The notes beneath the pieces were generated by a model that was given only the letters and a program-made list of their open reading frames with translations, made no database searches and was not told the origin of the DNA. Below are positions 40,758 to 49,826 of a stretch of DNA of 51,072 nt, piece by piece (the first letter of the stretch is position 1; each line of letters opens with the position of its first letter). The position numbers and the translations under genes were made by a program. The stretch comes from an uncultured Novosphingobium sp. (GTDB taxonomy: Bacteria; Pseudomonadota; Alphaproteobacteria; Sphingomonadales; Sphingomonadaceae), in contig CAMPHR010000021.1 in NCBI GenBank assembly GCA_946886075.1, positions 1 through 51,072 of the forward strand. Reading direction: 5' to 3'.

Positions 40758-42838
40758 CGCGGAGGCGGCTGCCGTCGCCCATCGCGGCCAAGCACCTGAT
40801 CGATCCACTGCTGGTCCAGCCGGGGCGGCGTTGTCCGGGCAGGAGGCGCCTGCTCTACGGCCTGGTCATCCTGATCCGCGCCCTCATCCTCTGGCTGCTG
40901 CTGCTGGTCCCGACTGATTGGCATGCCATTCTCATCGACCATCATGCCACTGCTGCCTGATCCATTGTCAGGCTCGCCATAATAGGCTTCCTCGTCCGGC
41001 TCCAGCTGCCATTCGGGCAGCGTCACCTGCGTCTCGAACTGTTCCACGGGACGGCGCGACACCGCCACCTTCATATAATCAGCAAAGGCATGGGCGGGCG
41101 CTCGGCCACCCTGCAACACGCCCACCGCCCGCGCATCGTCGCGTCCCATCCAGACGCCGGTAGTGATGCCGCTGGAAAAGCCCAGGAACCAGCCATCCTT
41201 GTTGCTGCTGGTCGTACCGGTCTTCCCCGCGACGGGGCGACCGATCTGCGCCGCCTTTCCAGTCCCCGTGCTGACCGCCGTCTGCATGAGGTCGGTCATG
41301 CCTGCAGCGACCCAAGGCGCGACGAGCACGCGGCTGGTATCATCCTGATGCTGGTAGAGCAGCCGACCATCGGCGGTCGTCACCTTGGTGATACCATAGG
41401 GCGTCACCGCCACTCCCTTGCGCGCAATGGAGGCAAAGGCGCGCGTCATGTCGATCAGCCGCACGTCGGACGTGCCCAGCACCATCGACGGGTGCGTGTT
41501 GATCGGAGTCGTCACGCCAAAGCGCCGCGCCATGTCCGCCACGGTGGGAAAGCCGACCTCCACGCCCAGCTGCGCCGCGACCGTGTTGATCGAATAGGCA
41601 AAGGCCGTGCGGACATCGATGTCGCCGGAAAAGCGCCCGGAACTATTGCGCGGGCTCCAGCCGTTGATCGTGACCGGCTTGTCCGTCACGCCAGTATCCG
41701 GCGTATAGCCAGCCTCCAACGCCGCCATATAGACGAAGATCTTCCAGGCTGACCCCGGCTGCCGCGTGGCGGTCGTGGCGCGATTATAGTTGGACGTCAC
41801 ATAGTCGAGCCCGCCGACCATAGCCCGCACCGCGCCATCGCGATCGAGCGAGACCAGCGCCCCTTGCGCGCCCCCAGGCACATTGGCCTGGATCGCGGCG
41901 GTCGCCGCCTTCTGCATGCCAAGGTCGATGGTCGTGTAGACCTCCAGCGGCTCATTGGGCTCATCGACCAGGACATCGAGCTGCGGCAAAGCCCAGTCAG
42001 TGAAGTAGCGCACGCTGTTCTGCGGCGGCTCCGGCGCCATCTTGACGTCGTCCAGATCGATGCTCGCCCGCTCGGCCGCACTGATCGCGCCATTTTCCTG
42101 CATCAACTGCAACACCACGCCCGCGCGGCCGATCGCCGCCTCCGCGTCAGCGGTGGGGGAATAGCTGGACGGCGCCTTCACCAACCCGGCAATGATAGCC
42201 GCTTCCGGCAGCCCGAGCGACGTCGCAGGATGGCCGAAAAACTTGCGGCTGGCGGCATCGATGCCATAGGCGCCGCCGCCGAAATACACCTTGTTGAGGT
42301 ACAGCTCCAAAATCTGCCGCTTGGAAAATTTCCGTTCCAGCGCCAGCGCCAGGATCATCTCCCGGACCTTGCGGCCCCAACTATAGCTGTTGTTGAGGAA
42401 GATGTTGCGCGTCACCTGCTGGGTGATGGTCGATGCGCCCTGCCAGCGGCGGCCCTTGCCCCGGTTCTCCAACGCAACCCAGGCCGCGCGCGCCATGCCG
42501 ACGGGATCGACGCCGGGATGCATGTAGAAGCGCTTGTCCTCGGTGGACACCATCGCATCCACCATGACAGTCGGAATCTGGTCATAGGACAGCCAGCGGC
42601 CAAAGCTTGGCCCCAACGACACGATCACGCTGCCGTCAGCGGCATGGACGCGGATCATCTGACCATTGGGCGACGATTTCAGCGATTCATAGCTGGGAAG
42701 CGACTGATAGGCGATCACCACCGCCACGATGATCGCGAACAAAGTGCCGACCGTGGCGACCAGTCCGAACTTGAACGCCCGCATAAGCCAACGCTTGGCG
42801 CCTCCGGGCGTGTCCTTGCTCTTGCCTGATCGTGCCAT
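40754..42838 (-). CDS. Class A penicillin-binding protein (PBP1A-type)
   Basis: This bifunctional cell-wall synthase of 694 residues polymerises and cross-links peptidoglycan. It has one N-terminal membrane helix (about 22-45), the glycosyltransferase domain with catalytic Glu100 in EDKRFYMHPGVDP and KRQILELYLNKVYFGGGAYG, and the transpeptidase domain with Ser363 in SAWK, YSIN (SxN motif) and KTGTT. The C-terminal tail is rich in Glu, Gln, Asp and Pro and probably disordered in the periplasm. Domain order and length match bacterial PBP1A/1C-type enzymes. Confidence 0.94.
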   Translation of the reverse strand: MARSGKSKDTPGGAKRWLMRAFKFGLVATVGTLFAIIVAVVIAYQSLPSYESLKSSPNGQMIRVHAADGSVIVSLGPSFGRWLSYDQIPTVMVDAMVSTEDKRFYMHPGVDPVGMARAAWVALENRGKGRRWQGASTITQQVTRNIFLNNSYSWGRKVREMILALALERKFSKRQILELYLNKVYFGGGAYGIDAASRKFFGHPATSLGLPEAAIIAGLVKAPSSYSPTADAEAAIGRAGVVLQLMQENGAISAAERASIDLDDVKMAPEPPQNSVRYFTDWALPQLDVLVDEPNEPLEVYTTIDLGMQKAATAAIQANVPGGAQGALVSLDRDGAVRAMVGGLDYVTSNYNRATTATRQPGSAWKIFVYMAALEAGYTPDTGVTDKPVTINGWSPRNSSGRFSGDIDVRTAFAYSINTVAAQLGVEVGFPTVADMARRFGVTTPINTHPSMVLGTSDVRLIDMTRAFASIARKGVAVTPYGITKVTTADGRLLYQHQDDTSRVLVAPWVAAGMTDLMQTAVSTGTGKAAQIGRPVAGKTGTTSSNKDGWFLGFSSGITTGVWMGRDDARAVGVLQGGRAPAHAFADYMKVAVSRRPVEQFETQVTLPEWQLEPDEEAYYGEPDNGSGSSGMMVDENGMPISRDQQQQPEDEGADQDDQAVEQAPPARTTPPRLDQQWIDQVLGRDGRRQPPPR

Positions 42839-42949
42839 CTATGCCGCCCGGATACGCGCTAACTGGTCAAGCCGCCAGCGCAAATCACACGCCCGCATGC
42901 CCATGAGCCTGTTTCTCAAGAGGGACGCCGCTGTACCGGCGATGAATGA

Positions 42950-43354
42950 TTATTCCGCCTCGTCGCGCGGCTTGAAATCCAGCGACGCGCTGTTCATGCA
43001 ATAACGCAGGCCGTTGACGCCCGGCCCGTCGGGAAACACATGGCCCAAATGCCCTTCGCACTTGGCGCAACGCACTTCGGTGCGGATCATGCCATGGCTG
43101 CTGTCGCGGATTTCCTCCACCGCATCGATATCCACCGGCGCGGTGAAGCTCGGCCAGCCCGACCCGCTGTCATATTTTTCCTCGGCATCAAACAGTTCGG
43201 CCCCGCACCCGGCGCAATAATAGACGCCGTCAGCCTTGTTGCCGTTATATTTGCCGGTAAAGGCCCGCTCGGTCCCCGACTCTCGCAGCACATGAAATTG
43301 TTCTGGGGAAAGGCGCTCGCGCCATTCGGCATCGGTCAGGTTGAGCTTGTCCAT
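42950..43354 (-). CDS. msrB: Peptide-methionine (R)-S-oxide reductase MsrB
   Basis: MsrB reduces the R form of methionine sulfoxide in proteins. The 134-residue protein has both zinc-binding CxxC pairs (CAGCGAE and [12 protein letters not shown]) and the catalytic Cys in RYCMNSASL, preceded by the W-P-S-F segment SGWPSF. No signal peptide is present, so it is cytoplasmic. It follows holA on the same strand after 39 bases and may be co-transcribed with leuS-lptE-holA. Confidence 0.96.
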   Translation of the reverse strand: MDKLNLTDAEWRERLSPEQFHVLRESGTERAFTGKYNGNKADGVYYCAGCGAELFDAEEKYDSGSGWPSFTAPVDIDAVEEIRDSSHGMIRTEVRCAKCEGHLGHVFPDGPGVNGLRYCMNSASLDFKPRDEAE

Positions 43355-43393
43355 GGCGGCAATATGGCGACGGGGCTTCTTGCGATCAAGCGC

Positions 43394-44419
43394 TTACCTC
43401 TCCCGCGCAGCCTGCCGCGTGATGGCGAGCAATTCGTGCCGCACCATCAGGTCGCCGATCCCCCTGCCCGACCGGCTCGACCTCTCCGCCTGCGCCAGCC
43501 GCTGGATCACGCGGGCAATGCCATGCGCGTCCCACAGCCGCACCTGCCGGGTGACGACAGCCTTGTCCTTCCAGAACACCTGCTTGCCCGCAGCCTCCAC
43601 CGCGCCATCCAACCGGCCGCTCTCATCAAAGGACGCCCGGATATTGGCAAGCAGCATCGCGCGATTAAGCAGCGGCCGCAGCACCGCCGCCATCGCCGTT
43701 CCGGCCTCCCCCAACCGGCCAAGCTCGCGATGCATGGTGCGCAGATCGCCACCCAGCACAGCATTAACCAGCGGCGCGGCGTCCGCATCGGGATTGTCGG
43801 CGGACAAGGCGTCCAGCGCTTCCGCCGTCGCCTCGGCCGGACGATCCGGCGCAGCGTCGAGATAGAGGATCAACTTCTCGATCTCGCCACCCATCAGCGC
43901 GCGGTCGCCATTGGTCAGATCGACGATCCGCTTGGCAAGGTCATTGGGCAGGCGCAGTCCCCCTTCCCGCGCGATAGCAACCGCGATCTGCTCGGCCTCG
44001 CGTGCGTCCGGCTGGTAGGAAATGAAGGCCATGGAACGGGGATTGTCGAGCACCAGCTTCAACAGCTTGGATGAGCCCTTGAGCGCGCCAGCGGTCGCAA
44101 TGACGGGATTGCCCGCCGCCTCCGCCTCCAGCAACGCCGTTACTGCTGGCAGCGATTCCTCGCCCATGCCGTTAATGCGCACCCAGCGCCGGTCACCGAA
44201 CATGGAAAAAGAAGCTGCCTCATCCGCCAGCCGGGCGGGATCGTCACGCAGCGTCGCACCATCCAGATCGACCCGCTCCGCCTCGGGTCCCATCGCCCGC
44301 TCCAGCCTTTTGCCCAGCGCGGCGCTCCCCGCCTCATCAGGGCCGTACAGCAGGAAAAAACGAATATCGGCCGGCGGAGCGTCGAGCGCCTTTTCAATCT
44401 GGCCGCGATTGGCCTTCAA
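43394..44419 (-). CDS. holA: DNA polymerase III subunit delta
   Basis: HolA is the delta subunit of the clamp loader, which opens the beta clamp. The 341-residue protein has an N-terminal AAA-like domain (FFLLYGPDEAGSAALGKRLERA) without a working Walker A, as expected for delta, the FISYQPDAREAEQIA segment and a C-terminal collar domain (VLGGDLRTMHRELGRLGEAG). The start is TTG 44419, overlapping the lptE stop by four bases, with GAGGG nine bases upstream. Synteny with leuS and lptE is typical of alphaproteobacteria. Confidence 0.93.
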   Translation of the reverse strand: MKANRGQIEKALDAPPADIRFFLLYGPDEAGSAALGKRLERAMGPEAERVDLDGATLRDDPARLADEAASFSMFGDRRWVRINGMGEESLPAVTALLEAEAAGNPVIATAGALKGSSKLLKLVLDNPRSMAFISYQPDAREAEQIAVAIAREGGLRLPNDLAKRIVDLTNGDRALMGGEIEKLILYLDAAPDRPAEATAEALDALSADNPDADAAPLVNAVLGGDLRTMHRELGRLGEAGTAMAAVLRPLLNRAMLLANIRASFDESGRLDGAVEAAGKQVFWKDKAVVTRQVRLWDAHGIARVIQRLAQAERSSRSGRGIGDLMVRHELLAITRQAARER

Positions 44420-44910
44420 CGCTGCTGGTCCCTCGCCGCGAACAGGGCGAGCCGCGACAGGATTTGGTCCGCGATCGTCTGCGACAGGCGTTCCAGCGCG
44501 GTATCTTCCGCCGCGATCGTCGCATATTCGCTGGAGGTCACGTCGATGCCCGCGTCCGATCCAGCGGTATCGTCGATGACTTGCGCGCCCTTGTCATCGA
44601 TCAGCTGATAGCGCGCCCGCAACGTCCGCCGCTCCCGCGTAATCGCCTGGTCAGCGCGCAGACCAAAGCCACTGATCTGGTCGTCCAGCTTCACCACCAA
44701 CTTGTAGCGCGGCCCCTCCCCGTTCATCGCAGCTAGGCGATCGTTGAGTGCGTTGCGAACCAGCCAGCCCGCCTTGCCCTCGATCGGGGCGATGTCGATG
44801 CTGCCCAGCTTCTGCGCAACAGCGCCATGACTGCCGCCGCCATAAACGGGACGAAGCCCGCAAGCGGAAAGGGACGATAGGGCTAACAGAAGGAACGGCC
44901 AAGACTTCAT
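44416..44910 (-). CDS. lptE: LPS-assembly lipoprotein LptE
   Basis: LptE plugs the LptD barrel that places lipopolysaccharide in the outer membrane. The 164-residue protein has a lipoprotein signal with the lipobox LSAC (MKSWPFLLLALSSLSACGLRPVYGG) and the LptE domain with ITRERRTLRARYQLID. ATG 44910 has AAGGA about eight bases upstream. The open frame continues upstream, but that part is translated REP sequence, so it is not coding. It precedes holA with a four-base overlap. Confidence 0.9.
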   Translation of the reverse strand: MKSWPFLLLALSSLSACGLRPVYGGGSHGAVAQKLGSIDIAPIEGKAGWLVRNALNDRLAAMNGEGPRYKLVVKLDDQISGFGLRADQAITRERRTLRARYQLIDDKGAQVIDDTAGSDAGIDVTSSEYATIAAEDTALERLSQTIADQILSRLALFAARDQQR

Positions 44911-44925
44911 AAGAGCTATCCTTAA

Positions 44926-45005
44926 CCGTTCGCCCTGAGCTTGTCGAAGGGCTCTTCTTTCTCTCTTAAAGAAGGAAGATGCTTCGACAGGCTCAGCCCG
45001 AACGG
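44926..45005. repeat. Long REP-type palindrome between leuS and lptE
   Basis: Arms at 44926-44949 and 44982-45005 (CCGTTCGCCCTGAGCTTGTCGAAG and its near complement) match at 21 of 24 positions. Nested inside is a second perfect stem, CTTCTTT (44954-44960) with AAAGAAG (44968-44974). This is the widespread TTCGACAGGCTCAGCCCGAACGG element. It fills nearly the whole gap between leuS and lptE. Confidence 0.9.
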
Positions 45006-45011
45006 AGATAT

Positions 45012-47528
45012 TCAAATCACCAGGTTCACCAGCCTGTCAGGCACCACGATCACCTTTTTGGGCGTGGCGCCGTCCAGCGTCCGCGCCACATTGGGCGCTG
45101 CCAGGGCGAGCCGTTCCAACTCATCCTTGCTCGTCCCCTTGGGCACGGTGATGGTGTCGCGCAGCTTACCCATGACTTGGCAAGCGATCGTCACTTCATC
45201 CTCGACCAGCAGCGCCGGATCGACCTGCGGCCAAGCAGCATCAGCGACCAAGCCAGTTTCACCCATATCCGCCCAGGCTTCCTCGGCGAGATGCGGCGTC
45301 ATCGGCGCAACGAGCAACGCCAGCGCCCGGATCGCCGCGCTGCGGCTCGCGGACGGCTTGGCCTTCTCCACCGCATTGGTGAGCTCGTAAATCTTCGCCA
45401 CCGCCTTGTTGAACGACAGCGCCTCGATATCCTTCGCCACGCCGTCAATCGTCTGGTGCAGCTTGCGATCGAGAGCCTTGTCCTGCCCCTCGGCCGCCTT
45501 GTCAGCCTCGCCAAACAGCCTCCAAAGCCGGTTGATGAAGCGCCACGACCCTTCGATGCCGCTCTCCGTCCAGGGCAGGTCGCGCTCGGGCGGGCTGTCG
45601 GACAGCATGAACCAACGCACAGCGTCCGCGCCATATTGGGCGATGATGTCATCGGGATCGACGACATTCTTCTTGGACTTGGACATCTTCTCGACGCGGC
45701 CAAGCGTCACCGGCGCGCCACCTTCGACCATGACCAGCTTGTCTCCCTGCCGCGCCACGTCGTGAGGAGCGAGCCAGGCGCCTTCGGGCGATTTGTACGT
45801 CTCGTGCGTCACCATGCCCTGCGTGAACAGGCCCGTGAACGGCTCGGCGAAGCCGATCTGCCCCATATGCTGAAGCGCGCGGGTCCAGAAGCGCGCGTAG
45901 AGCAAGTGCAGGATCGCATGTTCCACGCCGCCGATATATTGCCCCACCGGCAGCCATTTCTCGACGGTTTCCCGGTCAAAGGGCCTGTCCTTGGGCTGGC
46001 TGGCGAAGCGGATGAAATACCAGCTGGAGTCCGCAAAAGTATCCAGCGTATCGGTCTCGCGCCGCGCCGCCTTGCCGCACTTCGGGCAATCGACATGCTT
46101 CCATGTCGGGTGACGGTCGAGCGGATTACCCGGAATGTCGAAGCTCACATCCTCCGGCAGCACGACCGGCAGCTGATCCTTCGGCACGCCCACAGCGCCG
46201 CAATCGTCGCAATGGATGACCGGGATCGGCGTCCCCCAATAGCGCTGGCGCGACACGCCCCAGTCGCGCAGGCGGAACACGGTGGTGCCATTGCCCCAGC
46301 CATCGCCCTCGGCGCGGCGGATGACCTCGACCTTCGCATCCTCGACGCTCATGCTGTTGAGGAAATCGGAGTTCACAAGGCGGCCAGGCCCGGCATAGGC
46401 CTCATCGCCAATGGCCTTGTCCTCGTCGCCCTCGGCTGCAACCACGCGCTCGACCGGCAGCATATATTTGCGCGCGAAATCCAGGTCGCGCTGGTCATGC
46501 CCCGGCACCGCCATGACCGCGCCCGTACCATATTCCATCAGCACGAAATTCGCGACGAACAGCGGCAGCTTGCGCCCGGTAAACGGATGGATGACCGATC
46601 GCCCGGTGTCATAGCCCTTCTTTTCCTGCGTCTCGATCTCCGCTGCCGCGGTGCCGCTATGACGGCATTCCTCGGCAAAGGCAGCAAGCCCCGCATCCTT
46701 AGCCTCCAACGCCAGCGCAATCGGATGGTCCGCAGCAACCGCCGCAAAGCTCGCGCCGAAGATGGTATCGGGCCGGGTCGAAAAGACTTCCAGCTCCTCG
46801 ATCCCATCCACTGCCTCGTCCAGCTTGAAGCGGAACTGCAAACCGGCCGACTTGCCGATCCAGTTCTCCTGCATCAGCCGCACCTTCTCGGGCCACTGAT
46901 CGAGCGTCTTCAACCCACTCAGCAGATCATCGGCAAATTGCGTGATCTTCAGGAACCATTGGCTGAGCTTGCGCTTCTCCACCGGCGCGCCCGATCGCCA
47001 GCCCTTCCCATCGATCACCTGCTCATTGGCGAGCACGGTCATATCGACCGGGTCCCAATTGACCGCGCTTTCCTTGCGATAGACGAGGCCCGCTTCCATC
47101 ATGTCGAGGAACAGCGCCTGCTCCTGTCCATAATAATCGGGCTCGCAGGTCGCCAGCTCCCGACTCCAATCCAGCGCAAAGCCGAGCTTCTTCAGCTGCG
47201 CCCGCATCGTTGCAATGTTGGACCGCGTCCAGTCGCCCGGATGCACCTTCTTTTCCATCGCGGCATTTTCGGCGGGCATGCCGAACGCGTCCCAGCCCAT
47301 CGGATGCAGCACTTCATGCCCCGTCATCCGCCGGAAGCGCGCCAGCACGTCGCCCATCGAATAGTTGCGAACATGGCCGATATGGATGCGCCCGGACGGA
47401 TAGGGGAACATCTCCAACACATAGGAGCGCGGCTTGGCGCTCGTATCCGACGCCTTGAACGTCTGCTTCTCGTCCCAAACGGCCTGCCAGCGGGCATCGG
47501 CCTCAAGCGGATTGAAGCGCCTTTGCAT
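45012..47528 (-). CDS. leuS: Leucyl-tRNA synthetase
   Basis: LeuRS charges tRNA-Leu and proofreads mischarged products. The 838-residue protein has HIGH at about 49-52 (context [20 protein letters not shown]), the CP1 editing domain with a conserved Thr-rich region and [15 protein letters not shown], the zinc-like Cys pairs ([18 protein letters not shown]) and KMSKS at about 614-618. It follows the DUF3576 gene by 84 bases and precedes lptE across the REP palindrome. Confidence 0.97.
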   Translation of the reverse strand: MQRRFNPLEADARWQAVWDEKQTFKASDTSAKPRSYVLEMFPYPSGRIHIGHVRNYSMGDVLARFRRMTGHEVLHPMGWDAFGMPAENAAMEKKVHPGDWTRSNIATMRAQLKKLGFALDWSRELATCEPDYYGQEQALFLDMMEAGLVYRKESAVNWDPVDMTVLANEQVIDGKGWRSGAPVEKRKLSQWFLKITQFADDLLSGLKTLDQWPEKVRLMQENWIGKSAGLQFRFKLDEAVDGIEELEVFSTRPDTIFGASFAAVAADHPIALALEAKDAGLAAFAEECRHSGTAAAEIETQEKKGYDTGRSVIHPFTGRKLPLFVANFVLMEYGTGAVMAVPGHDQRDLDFARKYMLPVERVVAAEGDEDKAIGDEAYAGPGRLVNSDFLNSMSVEDAKVEVIRRAEGDGWGNGTTVFRLRDWGVSRQRYWGTPIPVIHCDDCGAVGVPKDQLPVVLPEDVSFDIPGNPLDRHPTWKHVDCPKCGKAARRETDTLDTFADSSWYFIRFASQPKDRPFDRETVEKWLPVGQYIGGVEHAILHLLYARFWTRALQHMGQIGFAEPFTGLFTQGMVTHETYKSPEGAWLAPHDVARQGDKLVMVEGGAPVTLGRVEKMSKSKKNVVDPDDIIAQYGADAVRWFMLSDSPPERDLPWTESGIEGSWRFINRLWRLFGEADKAAEGQDKALDRKLHQTIDGVAKDIEALSFNKAVAKIYELTNAVEKAKPSASRSAAIRALALLVAPMTPHLAEEAWADMGETGLVADAAWPQVDPALLVEDEVTIACQVMGKLRDTITVPKGTSKDELERLALAAPNVARTLDGATPKKVIVVPDRLVNLVI

Positions 47529-47612
47529 TACTTCACGTCCTCAAAATGCATGCGGGCTGAGCTCTTCCAAGCCCAGCCCCGATTGTTCAAGAAATTGGAT
47601 GAAAGGAAGGGC

Positions 47613-48062
47613 TTATCCCGCGACGGCCATGCGGCGCAGGTCGCGCGCCTTGGTCAGGATGATCTCTTCCAGCTTCTGGACCGTGGCGGCCTGCACCGGC
47701 GCATCGACCCACTGGCCGCCCTGATTGACCTGACGGCTTGCCGCAACGCGCAGCGCGTCGGCGCGCAGGTCCTGGTCCAGGATCGACACAGTCAGCTTCA
47801 TCCGCTCACTGGGCGTATTCGGATTGGCGTACCAGTCGGTGACGATCACGCCGCCGTTCGAATCCGTCTGCACCATCGGCATGAAGGACAGCGTGTCCAG
47901 CGTCGCGCGCCACAAATAGCTGTTGACGCCAATCGTCGTCACCTTGGATGCCGCCAGATCAGCCTTCGGACGCTCTTTGGACCCGCCGCCACACGCGGCA
48001 AGCGGCAAAAGCGCGGCCAGCAGCAGACCGGCGGAAACAGAAGCGGGTAGGCGGCGGACCAT
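47613..48062 (-). CDS. DUF3576 family lipoprotein
   Basis: The predicted protein of 149 residues has a lipoprotein signal (LPLAAC, with Cys about residue 24) and a domain matching DUF3576, conserved next to leuS in alphaproteobacteria, with IGVNSYLWRATLDTLSFMPM and GGVIVTDWYANPN. The family is of unknown function; the position beside leuS-lptE suggests an envelope role, which is an inference. The start is uncertain: ATG 48062 has GGGA nine bases upstream, ATG 48077 would add five residues, and the open frame extends further without support. Confidence 0.82.
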   Translation of the reverse strand: MVRRLPASVSAGLLLAALLPLAACGGGSKERPKADLAASKVTTIGVNSYLWRATLDTLSFMPMVQTDSNGGVIVTDWYANPNTPSERMKLTVSILDQDLRADALRVAASRQVNQGGQWVDAPVQAATVQKLEEIILTKARDLRRMAVAG

Positions 48063-48287
48063 CAGGGCATGTCCCATATTTGAAGAAAAACGCCCCGCAT
48101 CTATAGAGAAGCCGTGACAATGGGCAAGGGGGCGCTGGCATGAGCTGAAACGCTCGGGCACTTCGCGCGTTTGGACTCTGTGTGTTCCGTGCAACAGCGC
48201 GGACAAAAAGGTCATGACGCACTACCCATTGCAGGCACATAGGTGTACAGCTTTAAAAAATTAGTCGGTGGGGAAGAGATTCGTGTG

Positions 48288-49019
48288 ATGCGCATGAATA
48301 GGGGACATTTGGCGTTGACCGGCGCGGCAGTTGCCGTCGCTGGCTTCATGCTGTCTCCTGCGATTGGCGCTGCGACTGATCTTGTGAAGCTTCGGGCCGA
48401 TATTCCCGTCTCGCTCGGCGCGCTGGGCAGCATCTCCTCCTTCACGCCCACGACCAAGGATCCCCGCCTCGCGGCCGCCTATGCGCGGATCGCAGCGTCG
48501 GCAGGCCGTCAGAATTTCAAGTTCACGCCCACCAGCGGCTCGCTCAGCGGGCAGCGTTCGGTCACGGTGATGGTCCGCGCCGCTGATCTCAACGATCGCG
48601 TCGCGATCAGCCGCACGATCGATCCGGTCGGCATCGCCCCCGTCGCGTTCAGCCTGAACAGCGCCCACAACTGGCGCAAATTCGCCCTGCCCGAAGCCGT
48701 CGGCCGCAAGGAACTGGACCCTGTTTCGATCGAGCAGATGGCAGGCACAAAGAGTTTCTCGCTGGATCAGGGTGCCAAGAATCGTTTCAGCACCAAGGTG
48801 ATGATCGAAAGCCGCCGCGATCCGGGCACGGCGATCCGCAACCCGAATGCGGATAAGGATTATTCACTGGACCTCGCCAGCTCCTACTCGCTGACGCGCA
48901 ACCTGAACGTCACCGCTGGCCTGCGCTACAACAACAGCGTGATCGGCCGCCTGACCCCGATGACCGACGACCGCCAGGATAACCAGGCTGTCTATCTCGG
49001 GACTGTGTTCAAGTTCTGA
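48288..49019 (+). CDS. Putative exported outer-membrane protein, function unknown
   Basis: The 243-residue protein has a signal peptide (about residues 1-30, cleaving near SPAIGAATD) and ends in Phe (TVFKF), like many outer-membrane barrel proteins. The second half has alternating polar and hydrophobic strands such as FSTKVMIESRRD, YSLDLASSYSLT and LNVTAGLRYNNS, with spacing typical of amphipathic beta-strands. I do not recognise a named family. ATG 48288 is preceded by GGGAAGAG about eight bases upstream; an upstream GTG at 48243 would add an unlikely leader. It starts about 225 bases from the divergent DUF3576 gene. Confidence 0.72.
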   Translation: MRMNRGHLALTGAAVAVAGFMLSPAIGAATDLVKLRADIPVSLGALGSISSFTPTTKDPRLAAAYARIAASAGRQNFKFTPTSGSLSGQRSVTVMVRAADLNDRVAISRTIDPVGIAPVAFSLNSAHNWRKFALPEAVGRKELDPVSIEQMAGTKSFSLDQGAKNRFSTKVMIESRRDPGTAIRNPNADKDYSLDLASSYSLTRNLNVTAGLRYNNSVIGRLTPMTDDRQDNQAVYLGTVFKF

Positions 49020-49053
49020 TCCGCTGACACCTCGCCCCTCGCACTGTTGGGGG

Positions 49054-49113
49054 GTTAGCGCGTAAGCGGTTGAGGGATCGCTCGACGATAACCGCTTTCC
49101 CCTGATCGCTAAC
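49054..49113. repeat. Nested inverted repeat
   Basis: GTTAGCG (49054-49060) and CGCTAAC (49107-49113) form the outer arms; AAGCGGTT (49064-49071) and AACCGCTT (49090-49097) form the inner arms. All pairs are perfect. The loop is 18 bases and no U-tract follows, so it is not a plain terminator. Confidence 0.8.
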
Positions 49114-49269
49114 ACCATTTCTTCCTCATCCAAGCGCTGCTGGGATCTCGTGAGGCTAGGCAGAGCACTACCGGTACTCGGCGTGCTATCGCGCGATGGC
49201 AGCTAACGACCAGTTCTTGCCGCTGCGATGGTCGAATTATCCGCCTCTAACCTGACATTAGTGGCTCCC

Positions 49270-49290
49270 CGCCGGTTGAACAAACCGGCG
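49270..49290. other. Perfect hairpin upstream of the small exported protein
   Basis: CGCCGGTT (49270-49277) and AACCGGCG (49283-49290) form an eight-base perfect stem with loop GAACA, ending 20 bases before the next start codon. It could be a terminator or a leader structure; no U-tract follows. Confidence 0.55.
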
Positions 49291-49310
49291 TTCCGCGCCA
49301 ATCAAAACGC

Positions 49311-49646
49311 ATGATGAAACATACGCTGTTCTTCCCACTGTTGATGATTACCGGCTCGCTTGTCGCGGGTGCATGTTATGCGAAGGGAGCCACAGAGCAG
49401 ACCTATCGCGGCAAATTGATATTCCTAGATGACGGCGCTTTCTTTCGTGTGGATCGTGCCATTGCGGGTTCGCTGCCTGTCAAAACGTGCAGTTCCACAA
49501 GCGCTTTTTCAGCTTTGGCAGACACCGAAATAGGCCAAGTATTGTCCGTTCGCTTCAAGGGGCATCCGATGGCTGACGATCAAGGTCAAACGATACAAAC
49601 TCGCTGCGTAATAAACATCACCCGGTTCATTGAGGCTAAGCGGTAG
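49311..49646 (+). CDS. Small exported protein, function unknown
   Basis: The predicted protein has 111 residues with a Sec signal peptide of about 24 residues (MMKHTLFFPLLMITGSLVAG followed by ACYAKG). The mature part contains two cysteines (KTCSSTS and TRCVIN) that may form a disulfide and ends RFIEAKR. I do not recognise a family. No Shine-Dalgarno sequence is visible before the ATG, though a hairpin lies upstream. Its codon use looks less GC-rich than that of its neighbours, so it could be acquired DNA or not strongly expressed. Confidence 0.6.
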   Translation: MMKHTLFFPLLMITGSLVAGACYAKGATEQTYRGKLIFLDDGAFFRVDRAIAGSLPVKTCSSTSAFSALADTEIGQVLSVRFKGHPMADDQGQTIQTRCVINITRFIEAKR

Positions 49647-49708
49647 GACCGCTATCGAATGATTTCGGCGAACGACCGGACTGTCGCCTAACCACCCTAA
49701 GGCAACAT

Positions 49709-49814
49709 CCCCTCTCCCCTTCAGGGGAGAGGGTGCCGAGCGTAGCGAAGGCGGGAGAGGGGTCTTAACGGCGGTGTCTGCTCGTTCTCCTCTCCGCTAA
49801 AGGGGAGAAGGAGA
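49709..49814. repeat. REP-type palindromic block
   Basis: CCCTCTCCCC (49710-49719) and GGGGAGAGGG (49724-49733) form a perfect ten-base stem with loop TTCA. A second module near 49786-49814 has a similar stem (TTCTCCTCTCC and GGGGAGAAGGAG) with mismatches. The sequence GCCGAGCGTAGCGAAGGCG between them is part of a known proteobacterial intergenic repeat. Confidence 0.85.
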
Positions 49815-49826
49815 AAGTATCACCCA

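Larger units (their letters stand above)
49020..49310. other. Gap with palindromes after the outer-membrane protein gene
   Basis: No gene is supported in these 291 bases. It contains a nested inverted repeat at 49054-49113 and a perfect hairpin at 49270-49290, both listed separately. Confidence 0.5.

Noticed and set aside
44911..45015. N-terminal extension of LptE
   Set aside because: The extra 35 codons are translated REP sequence; the lipoprotein signal begins at ATG 44910 with its own ribosome-binding site.
44979..48050. Open plus-strand frame of about 1,020 codons antisense to leuS
   Set aside because: It mirrors leuS and part of the DUF3576 gene in high-GC DNA where stop codons are rare on the opposite strand. 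The protein is rich in His, Arg and Ala with no domain pattern, while leuS is fully supported.
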